A DNA stretch of 64,000 bases from positions 1 to 64,000 of the forward strand of contig OMRP01000004.1 of the NCBI GenBank assembly GCA_900313615.1, written 5' to 3'. Origin of the DNA: an uncultured Prevotellaceae bacterium (GTDB lineage Bacteria > Bacteroidota > Bacteroidia > Bacteroidales > Bacteroidaceae). Of this stretch, positions 8,663 to 17,798 are shown piece after piece (positions within the stretch are counted from its first letter, which is position 1; each line of letters starts with the position of its first letter). Position numbers and translations under genes: made by a program. The notes beneath the pieces are model-generated. The model was not told the DNA's origin. It was given only the letters and a program-made list of their open reading frames with translations, and did not search any database.

Positions 8663-10951
8663 CTATTTAATCTGAGCAATTTCCGTGAGACCGTCGATGG
8701 TCTTCAGTTTTTTTATCACCATCTCCATATCGTCGCGGTCGTGGATGCGCAGCAGGATGGTACCCTCGAAGATGTTGTCGTCGCAAGAGATGGAAATCTT
8801 GCGCATGTTCACATTCAACTGGCCCGACAATAGTTGGGCCAGATCCATCAGCAGGCCGATGCGGTCGATGCCTCGTATCTGGATGGTGGCATCGAAGAAC
8901 AGTTGTTTGTGCATGTCCCATTTCGCATCGACGATGCGGTTGCCGAAACTGGTCTTCAGTTTTGCGGCCACGGGACATGAACGCTGGTGTATCTCGATAT
9001 GTTGCTTGTTGTCGATGAATCCGAGGGCGTCGTCGCCGGGGATGGCATGGCAGCAGGAAGGGAAGACGTAACGGCGTATGTTGTCTTCGTTGATGATGAT
9101 GGCTTTCTTGCGGTTGAAATCCTTGGTCACCACAAACAGGCCATTTGCATCCTCGTCGTTTTCTTTGTCTTTCTTCTCTTTCTTGTTGTCGCTGCCGCTG
9201 CCCAGGAAAGGAACATATTTGCGCCATCCTGAACTGTTGCCTTTCTTGGACAACAACATGTCGATATCTTTGTCGCCGAGCACAATTTTCTTCTGCCCAA
9301 GGCTTAAAAACAGTTTCTCGTGTTTCGACACATCGTGGAAGACACATAACTTGTCCACCACGCTCGTGGTAAGTTCCAGTCCTTTGCTTTCGAGGAAGGA
9401 GCGAAGTATCTCCTCTCCCTTTTTCTGCATCTCCCTGCCGTCGCGGCGGAGGATGGCCTGAATCTTACCTTTGGCCTTGGCCGTGGAGGCGAAATGAATC
9501 CATTCCGGCTGCACATGCTGCGTCTTCGAGGTGAGAATCTCCACCTGGTCGCCACTCTGTAGTTTATGACTCAGCGGTACCAATTTGTGGTTCACCTTGG
9601 CGCCGATGCAGTGACTGCCCAGGAAGGTGTGTATCTGGAAGGCGAAGTCGAGGGCAGTGCAACCTGTGGGCATCGTCATGATCTCACCCTTGGGCGTGAA
9701 CACGAAAATCTCCGACGCAAAGAGGTTGAGTTTGATGGCGTCGAGAAAATCCATGGCGTCGGGTTGCGGGTCGTCCAATATCTCTTTGATGGTGCGCAGC
9801 CAGTCGTTTAGTTCTCCTTCGTCCTCGGTCACCACCGACCCCTCTTTATATTTCCAATGGGCGGCAAAACCTTGCTCGGCTATCTCGTTCATACGGTCGG
9901 AACGTATCTGTACCTCTATCCAGTTGCCTTGTTTCGACATCTGGGTGAGGTGTATGGCCTGATAGCCGTTGGCTTTGGGGTTGTTCACCCAGTCGCGCAT
10001 ACGGTCGGGGTGCGATTTGTAAATTTTGTTGATGGCAACGTAAATCTGGAAGCACTCGTTGATTTCGTCTTCTCGGTTCTTGGGCGTGAAGATAATACGC
10101 ACGGCCAAGATGTCATAAATCTGGTCGAAGGTGACATGTTTGTTTTGCATCTTCGTCCAGATGGAGTAGGGTGACTTCACACGGGCTTTCAACACATATT
10201 GGAAGCCCATCTTGTCCAAAGCCTCACGGATGGGTTCGGTAAACTGGTCGAATTGCTCGTTCAGCGATCCCTCAATCGACTTGAGTTTGTTCTTGATGTT
10301 TTGGTATTCTTCGGGATGCTCGTAACGGAAACTGAGGTCTTCCAGTTCGTTCTTGATTTTGTTCAAACCAAGGCGGTTGGCCAGTGGGGCGTAGATATAA
10401 AGCGTCTCACCGGCAATCTTGTATTGTTTGTTGGCGGGTTGGCTAGCCAACGTGCGCATGTTGTGCAGACGGTCGCATATCTTGATGAGGATGACGCGAA
10501 TGTCGTCGCTCATGGTGAGCAGCAGTTTCTTAAAATTCTCAGCCTGTGCCGATGCCTGCTCACCGAAAATACCACCGCTAATCTTCGTCAGACCGTCGAC
10601 AATCTGGGCAATCTTGCTGCCGAAGATATTCTCGATGTCTTCCACCGTATAATCGGTGTCTTCCACCACATCGTGCAACAAGGCTGCACAGATACTCGTG
10701 CTGCCCAGTCCCATCTCGCTCGACGCTATCATGGCAACGGCGATGGGGTGCATAATATAGGGCTCGCCTGAAAGACGACGGACACCTTTATGGGCTTGCT
10801 TGGCGAAGTTGAAGGCCTTGGTTATCTTGTCTATCTTCTTGCGGTGGGGAGAAGATAGATAAGAGTCGAGAAGAGTCTGGAAGGCGTTATTCACCAGCTC
10901 CTCTTCCTGTTGGGCTCTTTCATCATCGGTGATACTGTGTTCCTTGTTCAT
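8663..10951 (-). CDS. RelA/SpoT-type (p)ppGpp synthetase/hydrolase
   Basis: 762 residues, normal for the long RSH family. The N-terminal HD hydrolase domain (about 60-180) keeps its metal ligands: HDVVEDT (His93, Asp94) and KICDRLHNMRTL (Asp160). The synthetase domain follows (DILAVRIIF near 281, GYQAIH at 329-334, EVQIR and AAHWKYKEG), then a TGS domain (about 415-475, VFTPKGEIMTMPTGCTALDF) and a C-terminal ACT domain (about 690-760). Both active sites look intact, so the enzyme probably makes and degrades the alarmone in the cytoplasm. It lies 26 bases after the lytic transglycosylase gene, at the end of the parAB run. The start follows closely on the upstream stop. Confidence 0.95.
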   Translation of the reverse strand: MNKEHSITDDERAQQEEELVNNAFQTLLDSYLSSPHRKKIDKITKAFNFAKQAHKGVRRLSGEPYIMHPIAVAMIASSEMGLGSTSICAALLHDVVEDTDYTVEDIENIFGSKIAQIVDGLTKISGGIFGEQASAQAENFKKLLLTMSDDIRVILIKICDRLHNMRTLASQPANKQYKIAGETLYIYAPLANRLGLNKIKNELEDLSFRYEHPEEYQNIKNKLKSIEGSLNEQFDQFTEPIREALDKMGFQYVLKARVKSPYSIWTKMQNKHVTFDQIYDILAVRIIFTPKNREDEINECFQIYVAINKIYKSHPDRMRDWVNNPKANGYQAIHLTQMSKQGNWIEVQIRSDRMNEIAEQGFAAHWKYKEGSVVTEDEGELNDWLRTIKEILDDPQPDAMDFLDAIKLNLFASEIFVFTPKGEIMTMPTGCTALDFAFQIHTFLGSHCIGAKVNHKLVPLSHKLQSGDQVEILTSKTQHVQPEWIHFASTAKAKGKIQAILRRDGREMQKKGEEILRSFLESKGLELTTSVVDKLCVFHDVSKHEKLFLSLGQKKIVLGDKDIDMLLSKKGNSSGWRKYVPFLGSGSDNKKEKKDKENDEDANGLFVVTKDFNRKKAIIINEDNIRRYVFPSCCHAIPGDDALGFIDNKQHIEIHQRSCPVAAKLKTSFGNRIVDAKWDMHKQLFFDATIQIRGIDRIGLLMDLAQLLSGQLNVNMRKISISCDDNIFEGTILLRIHDRDDMEMVIKKLKTIDGLTEIAQIK

Positions 10952-10977
10952 GGTGGGTTAGAATAGAAGCGAGGAGG

Positions 10978-12882
10978 CTATTTCTTGCCTTTCCCTTTGC
11001 CTGTCGATTTGGCGCTGCTTTTGCTGCTGCTCTTGCTTGCGGGTGCTGCAGCTGGTTTGCTGCTCTTGCTACTCTTTGTAGTGGCTGCTGGGGCTGCAGC
11101 TTGTTTGCCACCCTTGCTACCTTTTGCTGCGGGGGCTGGGGCTGCTGCTTGTTGCTTTCCGCCTTTGCCTCCCTTTCCGCCTTTTGCAGAGGTGGCAGGA
11201 GCTTCAGCCTGTTGTTTTCCGCCTTTGCCTCCCTTTCCACCTTTTGCGGAGGTGGCGGGGGCTTCAGCCTGTTGCTTACTGCCTTTGCTTCCCTTTCCGC
11301 CTTTTGCGGAGGTGGCGGGAGCTTCAGCTTGCTGCTTTCCGCCTTTACCTCCCTTTCCACCCTTCGTGGTGGTTGCAGGAGCTTCAGCCTGTTGTTTTCC
11401 GCCTTTGCTGCTCTTGCTGCCTTTCGTTGTGGCAGCAGGGACTTCAGCGTGACGGCTGCTGTGGCGCGATGAGGTAGAGGTGCTCTCTGTATGGTGGCCT
11501 GAACGTGATTGGCTGCGCGAACTGTCGTGGTAACGGCCATAGCGGCTGCTGGAACGTTCATGGCTTCCGTAACTCCTGCTACTGCCGCTTCCATAACTCC
11601 TGCTACTGCTACTTCCGTAACTCCTGCTACTGCCGTAACTTCTGCTACTGCTGCTTCCGCTGTCGTAGCGTTCCTGGCTACCACTGCTGGCACTGGCGCT
11701 ACTGCGTTGCTCGCTGCTTTCGCTGCGGTAAGAACGACGACTGCTCGACGAACTCGACGAACGGCTCTCGCTCACTTCTACCTCTGGGCGATGGGTGAGG
11801 TATTCGCCACGTCGGTAGTTGTAGATGGCTTGTTCGTTCTCAGCGAATTTGTTGCATGAAGCGATGGGCATGCGCAAGATGGCGGGCTCACTGGCTCCGT
11901 TCACGATGTCGCGGCGATATTGGGGGTTCAACTCGCGCAGCAGGTTGATGTCGATGTCGCAGTATTGGGTTATCTGCCGCATGTTCAGGTCGCGTGTCAC
12001 CATGATGGTATCGGTCTTTTCGGGCAATACAGCACTCATCGGACATATATTATGGTCGCAATAATACGTCATGATGTAGTTGGCGGCGATGAAAGCGGGC
12101 ACGTAACCACGTGTCTCGGCGGGCAGATAGGGGTAGATGCGCCAGTAGTCACGGCTACCACCGCTACGACGGATGGCACGGTTTACGTTTTCTGGTCCAC
12201 AGTTATAAGCAGCCAGCGCCAAAGTCCAGTCGCCAAAAATGCGGTTCAGGTCGCGCAGGTAACGCGCTGCGGCATACGAAGCACGGATGGGGTCGCGACG
12301 ATCGTCAACGAGAGAGTTTACGCGCAGACCATATTGCTTGCCCGTGGCCAACATGAACTGCCACAGACCTGTGGCGCCGGCACGAGACACGGCTTTTGGA
12401 TTCAGTGCCGACTCTATCACGGGAAGGTATTTCAGTTCCAGAGGAACACCATACGACTCGAGGGCGTCCTCGAAAATCGGCATGTAGAAATTGGCGGCTC
12501 CCAGCATGGCACTCACCTGTCGGCGCAGCCGCACGGCATAACGGTCGATGAAACGGCGCACGATGTCGTTATAAGGCATCTCAATCACCGTGCTCATGCG
12601 CTGCAGGCGCTCGATGTACACCTCACGGTCATACGAGGGGTTCGACGAGGCGGGTTCGCAGTCATTGCTCATGCTCAGGTAAGTCATGGCATGGTAGGTG
12701 GCAAGCAGACTGTCCAATTCGTTGTACATAGGGTTCATCGACGGTGGATACTCGATCTTCTCATGGCGGCCACGGTCGTCGGTGAACTCTATCTCAGAGT
12801 CGTCCTCGTAAATCTGGGCGAAAGTGGAACAGGTGCTACCTAAAAGGATGCTTAATAACAATGTGCGAATTCTCTTACTCAT
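10978..12882 (-). CDS. MltD-like lytic transglycosylase with Ser-rich and Lys/Gly-rich C-terminal tails
   Basis: 634 residues from ATG at 12882; an in-frame ATG at 12927 would add 15 residues before the signal peptide (ending STFAQ). The SLT catalytic domain spans about 140-260, with the catalytic Glu157 in PVIESALNP, AGATGLWQFM and AYNCGP at 226-231; it cuts peptidoglycan glycan strands in the periplasm. A degenerate LysM-like region is at about 295-345. Residues 371-478 are nearly all Ser, Arg, Tyr and Gly. Residues 480-634 carry a repeated unit KGGKGGKGGKQQAEAPAT, giving a highly basic tail like histone H1 or AlgP. The repeats are tandem at DNA level (11100-11420). The family usually ends in LysM repeats, so this tail is unusual. 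Confidence 0.9.
   Translation of the reverse strand: MSKRIRTLLLSILLGSTCSTFAQIYEDDSEIEFTDDRGRHEKIEYPPSMNPMYNELDSLLATYHAMTYLSMSNDCEPASSNPSYDREVYIERLQRMSTVIEMPYNDIVRRFIDRYAVRLRRQVSAMLGAANFYMPIFEDALESYGVPLELKYLPVIESALNPKAVSRAGATGLWQFMLATGKQYGLRVNSLVDDRRDPIRASYAAARYLRDLNRIFGDWTLALAAYNCGPENVNRAIRRSGGSRDYWRIYPYLPAETRGYVPAFIAANYIMTYYCDHNICPMSAVLPEKTDTIMVTRDLNMRQITQYCDIDINLLRELNPQYRRDIVNGASEPAILRMPIASCNKFAENEQAIYNYRRGEYLTHRPEVEVSESRSSSSSSSRRSYRSESSEQRSSASASSGSQERYDSGSSSSRSYGSSRSYGSSSSRSYGSGSSRSYGSHERSSSRYGRYHDSSRSQSRSGHHTESTSTSSRHSSRHAEVPAATTKGSKSSKGGKQQAEAPATTTKGGKGGKGGKQQAEAPATSAKGGKGSKGSKQQAEAPATSAKGGKGGKGGKQQAEAPATSAKGGKGGKGGKQQAAAPAPAAKGSKGGKQAAAPAATTKSSKSSKPAAAPASKSSSKSSAKSTGKGKGKK
11100..11420 (-). 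repeat. Tandem 60-base coding repeats in the transglycosylase tail
   Basis: Five to six tandem copies, about 60 bases each, encode the 20-residue unit built on KQQAEAPAT plus KGGKGGKGG. Copies differ at a few bases (GGC/AGC, ACT/GCC exchanges), which indicates expansion by slippage or unequal recombination followed by drift. Confidence 0.8.
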
Positions 12883-12947
12883 TTCTTTACTGTTGTCTTT
12901 TTTTGGGGTTGCTTTTTTGTTTGTCATGCCCTCGTAAAAAGGGCGCT

Positions 12948-13649
12948 TTAGAATGTCAGGGCGCAACGGACACCAACTCCCGTGGATCTGTAGGGAATAT
13001 TGCGTTCTTTGGTGTTGATAACCGTCGGACCCACATGCATCGACAAATCATCGGAAATGTCGAAATCGGAAAGAGAGGCATCGACATAGGCGTCGATGAC
13101 GGAGAGGGCATATACTCCAATGAGAATGAAGAAACTAAGATCGCGATAGCGGCGGTAATAGTCCTTGCGTTTGCGGAACACTTCCGTGAAGCGCTTCACC
13201 TCGTCATCGGTTGTAATCTTCATGCCCAGATGCAGAAACTGGTTGTAGCTCTGTGTGTTGGGGTCGTTATCGCATATATCGGAATAGGCTTGCGAGTAAT
13301 CACGATACATCATGTTGTTCCAACGCATGGCGTAGATACATCCAACAAAACCACCGTATACGATGGGCAACTTCCAGTATTTGCGGTTATAAATCTGGCC
13401 TGCTCCGGGAAGCACAATGGCCAGCCATAATGCGCGCTTGGGGTCGGGACGCCAAGTCGACCAGTCGCGGCCACCTTTCTGCCGCTCTTCCGAGGGGCTG
13501 TGGGCAAAGCTACGCAACGTGCCATCACCAATGGTGTCAGCGACGGCCATCTTCAGACTGTCGGGTTCTTGTGCATTTGCCGGCAAGATGCTCCAGAAGA
13601 GACCCGCAACGACAAGCATAATCGATATATGACGACCGACACCCTTCAC
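12948..13649 (-). CDS. DUF5683 membrane protein
   Basis: 233 residues from GTG at 13649, 7 bases after parB. It has a signal peptide or first membrane segment (ISIMLVVAGLFWSILPANAQ). The core matches DUF5683 proteins: RALWLAIVLPGAGQIYNRKYWKLPIVYGG, here split as the motifs ALWLAIVLPGAGQIYN and KYWKLPIVYGG, then a further hydrophobic stretch FFILIGVYALSVIDAYVDA. The GAGQIYN motif is shared with small envelope TM2-like domains. In many Bacteroidetes this gene follows parB, suggesting an envelope role tied to cell division or chromosome segregation; the function is unknown. Confidence 0.8.
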   Translation of the reverse strand: MKGVGRHISIMLVVAGLFWSILPANAQEPDSLKMAVADTIGDGTLRSFAHSPSEERQKGGRDWSTWRPDPKRALWLAIVLPGAGQIYNRKYWKLPIVYGGFVGCIYAMRWNNMMYRDYSQAYSDICDNDPNTQSYNQFLHLGMKITTDDEVKRFTEVFRKRKDYYRRYRDLSFFILIGVYALSVIDAYVDASLSDFDISDDLSMHVGPTVINTKERNIPYRSTGVGVRCALTF

Positions 13650-13656
13650 GTGACTG

Positions 13657-14538
13657 CTATTTGAGTTTATCGAACACGTGCATGATACGCTCCAACTCTT
13701 CTTCGTTGGAGAAGGGGATGCTGATTTTGCCTTTGCCCGTGGGCGTCACAGTGAGCGACACCTTGGTCTTCAGGAAGGCACTCAGGCTGTCGCGCAACAG
13801 GCCGAACTCTTTCGACATGGGTGTGCCGGCCAGTTTCTTCTTGCCCGAGAGCACCGACTCGCCGTTCTTCAGTTTCTTCACCACGTCTTCCACCTGGCGG
13901 ACAGACCAACCGTTCTTCTGCAATTCTTCGAACACCTCCAGCTGTTGCGAGGGACTGTCCAATGAGAGCAACGCACGGGCGTGGCCCATGTCGATGGTGC
14001 GCTTTTGCAATGCCATCTGTACCTGTGCGGGCAACTTCAACAGACGGAGGTAGTTAGCCACCGCCACACGGCTTTTGCCCACGCGCTCCGACACTTTCTC
14101 CTGTGTCATGCCATCGCTCTCCAGCAGATGGGCATAGGCCAAAGCTATCTCGATGGCGTTCAGGTCCTCGCGCTGGATATTCTCTATCAGTGCCATCTCC
14201 ATCACCTGTTCATCGTCGATGGTGCGGATATAGGCGGGGATGCTGTCGATGCCTGCCATGCGTGCGGCACGCCAACGGCGCTCACCCGCTACAATCTGGT
14301 AACGCTCGTCACCCGTCTGACGCAAGGTGATGGGCTGGATGATGCCTATTTGCCGGAGGCTGTTGGCCAACTCTAGCAATGACTCTTCGTCAAAGTCACG
14401 GCGTGGTTGGTTGGGATTGGCTTCTATCTGGTCTATGGGCACTTCGCTGATGGTGCTGCTGCCCTGTGTGCTCACGTCGTCGGTCGAGATGAGGGCATCC
14501 AGACCACGGCCCAATGCATGAAATTTTTTCTTTGCCAT
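13657..14538 (-). CDS. parB: Chromosome-partitioning protein ParB
   Basis: 293 residues. The N-terminal ParB/Srx CTPase domain has the motif GERRWRAARMAG (84-95) and ENIQREDLN (119-127), which bind CTP and drive clamp formation. The central helix-turn-helix (about 145-180, TQEKVSERVGKSRVAVANYL) recognises parS, and the last 60 residues form the dimer domain. It spreads around origin-proximal parS sites and works with ParA encoded 45 bases upstream. No perfect parS site is present in the window. Length and domain order are standard. Confidence 0.95.
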   Translation of the reverse strand: MAKKKFHALGRGLDALISTDDVSTQGSSTISEVPIDQIEANPNQPRRDFDEESLLELANSLRQIGIIQPITLRQTGDERYQIVAGERRWRAARMAGIDSIPAYIRTIDDEQVMEMALIENIQREDLNAIEIALAYAHLLESDGMTQEKVSERVGKSRVAVANYLRLLKLPAQVQMALQKRTIDMGHARALLSLDSPSQQLEVFEELQKNGWSVRQVEDVVKKLKNGESVLSGKKKLAGTPMSKEFGLLRDSLSAFLKTKVSLTVTPTGKGKISIPFSNEEELERIMHVFDKLK

Positions 14539-14583
14539 TTCTTTCTTTTAGTTGACTGACTCTCACTCCTCACTTCTCATCTC

Positions 14584-15366
14584 TCACTTCTTACTTTCAC
14601 CCCTCGCCTCTTTGTTGATAATCTCCTTGGCCAGTGCCAGGTGGTTCTTGCTGCCTGTGGAGTCGGCGTCGTAGAGTATGACGGGCAGACCGTGACTGGG
14701 ACTCTCGCTCAGTTTCACATTGCGCTGGATGACGGTCTTGAATACCAATTCCTGGAAATGACGCTTCACCTCATCGTAAATCTGGTTGGCCAGACGCAGA
14801 CGGCTATCGTACATCGTCAGCAGGAATCCTTCAATCTCCAAACGGGGGTTGAGTTTGCTCTTGATAATCTTGATGGTGTTGAGCAACTTGCTGATGCCTT
14901 CCAACGCGAAATATTCACACTGAACGGGGATAATCACCGAGTCGGCGGCGGTAAGGGCGTTCACCGTTATCAGACCGAGCGAGGGTGAGCAGTCGATGAG
15001 AATATAGTCGTAGTCGTCCTTGATGGGCTGGAGCAGTCGGCTCAGCACTTTCTCACGTTCTTTCAGGTTGAGCATCTCTATCTCGGCGCCCACCAGGTCG
15101 ATATGACTGGGGATGATGTCGAGTTGTTCGATGTCGGTGGTATAGATGGCGTCGTGTACATCCACATGGTCGATGATACACTCGTAAAGGCTGCTGTCAA
15201 TGTCTTGGACATCGATGCCCAGGCCGCTCGAGGCGTTGGCCTGTGGGTCGCCATCCACCACGAGCACTTTCTTCTCGAGGGTGGCCAGCGAGGCGGCCAA
15301 GTTGATGGTGGTAGTGGTTTTGCCTACACCTCCTTTTTGGTTGGCTAATGATATGATTTTTCCCAT
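14584..15366 (-). CDS. parA: Chromosome-partitioning ATPase ParA/Soj
   Basis: 260 residues from ATG at 15366; an in-frame upstream extension to 15444 has no family support. The deviant Walker A KGGVGKTT (11-18), the DGDPQANASSGLG segment and the Walker B ILIDCSPSLGL are all present. It binds DNA non-specifically in the ATP form and moves ParB-parS complexes along the nucleoid. It is the first gene of a run parA-parB-DUF5683-transglycosylase-relA; this links segregation, wall growth and stringent response. A TAACTTTG box on the minus strand (15467-15474) gives a leader of about 95 bases. Confidence 0.95.
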   Translation of the reverse strand: MGKIISLANQKGGVGKTTTTINLAASLATLEKKVLVVDGDPQANASSGLGIDVQDIDSSLYECIIDHVDVHDAIYTTDIEQLDIIPSHIDLVGAEIEMLNLKEREKVLSRLLQPIKDDYDYILIDCSPSLGLITVNALTAADSVIIPVQCEYFALEGISKLLNTIKIIKSKLNPRLEIEGFLLTMYDSRLRLANQIYDEVKRHFQELVFKTVIQRNVKLSESPSHGLPVILYDADSTGSKNHLALAKEIINKEARGESKK

Positions 15367-15466
15367 AGGGTTATCTTCTAAATAAGGGTTCTGCCAATGG
15401 ATGGCAAGCGCCGCCCGATGGCGGCATATCTGTTGATCTCGCATCTGAAAATACGAAAATCGTTTG

Positions 15467-15474
15467 CAAAGTTA
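15467..15474 (-). promoter_or_regulatory. -7 box for the parA operon
   Basis: Minus-strand TAACTTTG fits TAnnTTTG and lies about 93 bases before the parA ATG. No clear -33 element. It faces away from the surE promoter 54 bases to the right. Confidence 0.5.
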
Positions 15475-15527
15475 CGAATTTTATATGAGATTTTAGAGGA
15501 GATGATGGACGTTTAAACCTTTTTTCG

Positions 15528-15535
15528 TATTTTTG
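15528..15535 (+). promoter_or_regulatory. -7 box for surE
   Basis: TATTTTTG ending 18 bases before the surE ATG. The predicted leader is only about 12 bases. Confidence 0.5.
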
Positions 15536-15553
15536 CACTTAAATTGACAGAAT

Positions 15554-16333
15554 ATGAAGAAAAGTAAAAAACCGTTAATTCTTATATCCAACGACGATGG
15601 CTTTCAGGCAAAGGGCATACGGTCGCTTATCGACATGTTGCGCGACATGGCCGACATCATGGTGTGCGCCCCCGACGGACCGCGTTCGGGATATGCTTTG
15701 GCCTTCTCGGCGAACAAACCGCTGACGCTCACCTTGCGTCAGGAAGAGCCAGGACTGGAGGTCTGGTCATCGAACGGTACGCCTGTCGACAGTCTCAAAC
15801 TGGCGCTCAACCAGTTTTTTCCCGACAGCCAACCCGACATGATTATCGCGGGCATCAACCATGGTGACAATGCGTCTGTCAACGTGCATTATTCGGGCAC
15901 CATGGGGGTGGCCATGGAGGGGTGCATGAAATATATACCGTCGGTGGCTTTCTCTCTCTGCGACTATGCTGCCGATGCCGATTTCTCACCCATGCGGCCC
16001 ATCGTCAGAAAGGTGGTGCAATGGGTGTTGGACGAGGGGTTGCCCGAAGGGGCGTGCCTCAATGTCAACTGTCCTGCAACACCTTCGTACAAAGGCGTAC
16101 GCATGTGCCGCATGGCCAAAGGAACATGGTTCAATGAGTGTGTGAAAGAACACCATCCTCGTGGCTACGACTATTTTTGGATGGTGGGGGAGTATAAGAA
16201 CGATGAGCCAGAGCAGGAAGATACCGACAACTGGGCGTTGCGTCATGGCTACGTGGCTATCACGCCCACCCGCGTCGATGTAACCCACTACGAGTTTTTG
16301 GAAAAAATGAAGAAGGAGGAGTTTTTGAGTTAA
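15554..16333 (+). CDS. surE: 5'/3'-nucleotidase SurE
   Basis: 259 residues, the usual length. SurE is a cytoplasmic, divalent-metal-dependent phosphatase of nucleoside monophosphates. The N-terminal LILISNDDGFQAKGI supplies the metal ligands Asp14 and Asp15; GPRSGYA and AGINHGDNASVNVHYSGTMGVAMEG are the other signature blocks. The C-terminal region (TDNWALRHGYVAITPTRVD) is also typical. It begins 188 bases from the divergent parA gene and is followed 110 bases later by lpxB, probably in one transcript, an arrangement seen often in Bacteroidetes. Confidence 0.95.
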   Translation: MKKSKKPLILISNDDGFQAKGIRSLIDMLRDMADIMVCAPDGPRSGYALAFSANKPLTLTLRQEEPGLEVWSSNGTPVDSLKLALNQFFPDSQPDMIIAGINHGDNASVNVHYSGTMGVAMEGCMKYIPSVAFSLCDYAADADFSPMRPIVRKVVQWVLDEGLPEGACLNVNCPATPSYKGVRMCRMAKGTWFNECVKEHHPRGYDYFWMVGEYKNDEPEQEDTDNWALRHGYVAITPTRVDVTHYEFLEKMKKEEFLS

Positions 16334-16442
16334 TGAGTTTTTGAGTTAAATAGTTATGAGCTAAGAGCTTAGAAAAATACTTCTCCAGCGGACTATTCTC
16401 TTGCTCCTTGCCCCTTACCCCTTACCCCTCACTTACCCCTCA
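16334..16442. repeat. Stuttered spacer between surE and lpxB
   Basis: Two tandem copies of GAGTTTTTGAGTTAA (the first overlaps the surE stop codon), then degenerate GAGCTAAGAGCTTAG and C-rich CCTTACCCC repeats running to within 3 bases of the lpxB ATG. The C-rich part resembles 8628-8662. Confidence 0.75.
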
Positions 16443-17585
16443 ATGAAAACAATGAAATACTACATCATAGCCGGCGAGGCCAGTGGCGACCTTCACGCCT
16501 CTCATCTCATGAAGGCGTTGCAACAACACGACAGTGGGGCTGACTTCCGTTTCTTCGGAGGTGAGAAGATGCAGGCTGTTGGAGGAACGATGGTGCGCCA
16601 TTATCGCGAACTGGCATACATGGGTTTTATTCCCGTCCTGCTCCACTTACCGACGATCCTGCGCAACATGCGCCAATGCAAAGAGGATATCCGCCAATGG
16701 CAACCAGATGCTGTCATCTTGGTAGACTATCCGGGTTTTAACCTCAAGATTGCCAAGTATGTGCATGCCGAATTGAAAATCCCGGTATATTACTATATTT
16801 CGCCAAAAATATGGGCCTGGAAGGAGTATCGCATCAAGAATATCAAGCGTGATGTGGATGAACTCTTTTCCATCTTGCCTTTCGAGGTGCCGTTCTATGA
16901 GGGGAAACACCATTATCCCATCCATTATGTGGGCAACCCCACGGCGGATGAGGTACGCTCGTTCCGCGAGGAGTATAAGGAAACGAACGATGCGTTCATT
17001 AAAAGACATGGCCTCTCCGACAAACCCATCATCGCCCTGTTGGCGGGTAGCCGCAGGCAGGAAATCAAGGACAATTTGCCAGCGATGGTTGAAGCGGCAA
17101 AAGACTTCACCGACTACCAACTGGTGTTGGCTGGAGCACCATCCATCGATGACAGTTATTACAGCAAATTTATTGAGAATCAGCCTGTCACATTGGTACA
17201 TAACGACACGTATGCGCTATTGGCGCAGTCCACCGCAGCTTTGGTCACCAGTGGCACGGCCACGCTTGAAACGGCTTTGTTCGGCGTGCCGCAGGTGGTG
17301 TGTTATGAAACGCCTGTGCCTTGGCTCATCAGTTTCCTCCGTCGTCATCTGCTCAAAGTGAAATACATCTCATTGGTCAACCTCATCGCCGACCGTGAGG
17401 TGGTTACCGAATTGGTGGCCGACACTTTTTCTGTCGACAACATCCATCGTGAACTATCGATGATTCTCCCCGGCCAACCCGCACGCGACATCATGCTGCA
17501 AGGCTATGAAGAGGTGCGCCAAGCCCTCGGCGATCAGGTGGCTCCCGACAATGCCGCCATGATGATGGTCGATTTGTTGTCCTAA
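16443..17585 (+). CDS. lpxB: Lipid-A-disaccharide synthase LpxB
   Basis: 380 residues from ATG at 16443; the reading frame extends upstream only through a C-rich repeat, so I rejected that start (ATG at 16452 is also possible). It is a GT19 glycosyltransferase that joins UDP-2,3-diacylglucosamine and lipid X in lipid A synthesis at the inner membrane. Signature blocks are IIAGEASGDLHASHLMKAL at the N-terminus, GGEKMQAVGG, the VDYPGFNLK segment, YYISPKIWAWKEYRIK, LLAGSRRQEI and the C-terminal TSGTATLETALFGVPQVVCY, which binds UDP. Complete and ordinary. Confidence 0.96.
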   Translation: MKTMKYYIIAGEASGDLHASHLMKALQQHDSGADFRFFGGEKMQAVGGTMVRHYRELAYMGFIPVLLHLPTILRNMRQCKEDIRQWQPDAVILVDYPGFNLKIAKYVHAELKIPVYYYISPKIWAWKEYRIKNIKRDVDELFSILPFEVPFYEGKHHYPIHYVGNPTADEVRSFREEYKETNDAFIKRHGLSDKPIIALLAGSRRQEIKDNLPAMVEAAKDFTDYQLVLAGAPSIDDSYYSKFIENQPVTLVHNDTYALLAQSTAALVTSGTATLETALFGVPQVVCYETPVPWLISFLRRHLLKVKYISLVNLIADREVVTELVADTFSVDNIHRELSMILPGQPARDIMLQGYEEVRQALGDQVAPDNAAMMMVDLLS

Positions 17586-17626
17586 TCTTTTTTTTCATCA
17601 CGAATAACCGAATCAACGAATTTCCT

Positions 17627-17658
17627 CCCCTCCTTTTTCAAAGGAGGGGTAGGGGTGG
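17627..17658 (+). repeat. Palindromic G-rich element, copy downstream of lpxB
   Basis: Perfect 10-base inverted repeat (CCCCTCCTTT, 3-base loop, AAAGGAGGGG) followed by TAGGGGTGG. One of at least ten copies of the family in the window. Here the G-rich strand is in the lpxB transcript, 40 bases after the stop, so the hairpin may act as a 3' end. Confidence 0.8.
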
Positions 17659-17759
17659 TTTGTAAAACAATGTACCAACTTCTTTTGTATAATCTCCCTA
17701 TCCCTATTCCGAAAAATCAGTGGAAATTTTGGAATATAATCCAAAAAAGTTAGTACTTT

Positions 17760-17791
17760 TTTGGAATTGTGGGTAGAATGTTATATCTTTA
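17760..17791 (+). promoter_or_regulatory. Promoter of the DUF2442 gene
   Basis: TTTG at 17760-17763, 20 bases, then TATCTTTA at 17784-17791 (one mismatch to TAnnTTTG). Transcription would start near 17797, almost at the ATG at 17799. Confidence 0.5.
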
Positions 17792-17798
17792 TAAATTT

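Noticed and set aside
10985-11452. Plus-strand ORFs opposite the transglycosylase tail
   Set aside because: Open only because of the repetitive codons of the tail; no start context or domains.
13641-13658. Partial parS-like palindrome (TTCACGTGA) near the start of the DUF5683 gene
   Set aside because: Only the central nine bases agree with the parS consensus; the flanks do not match, and the site overlaps a start codon.
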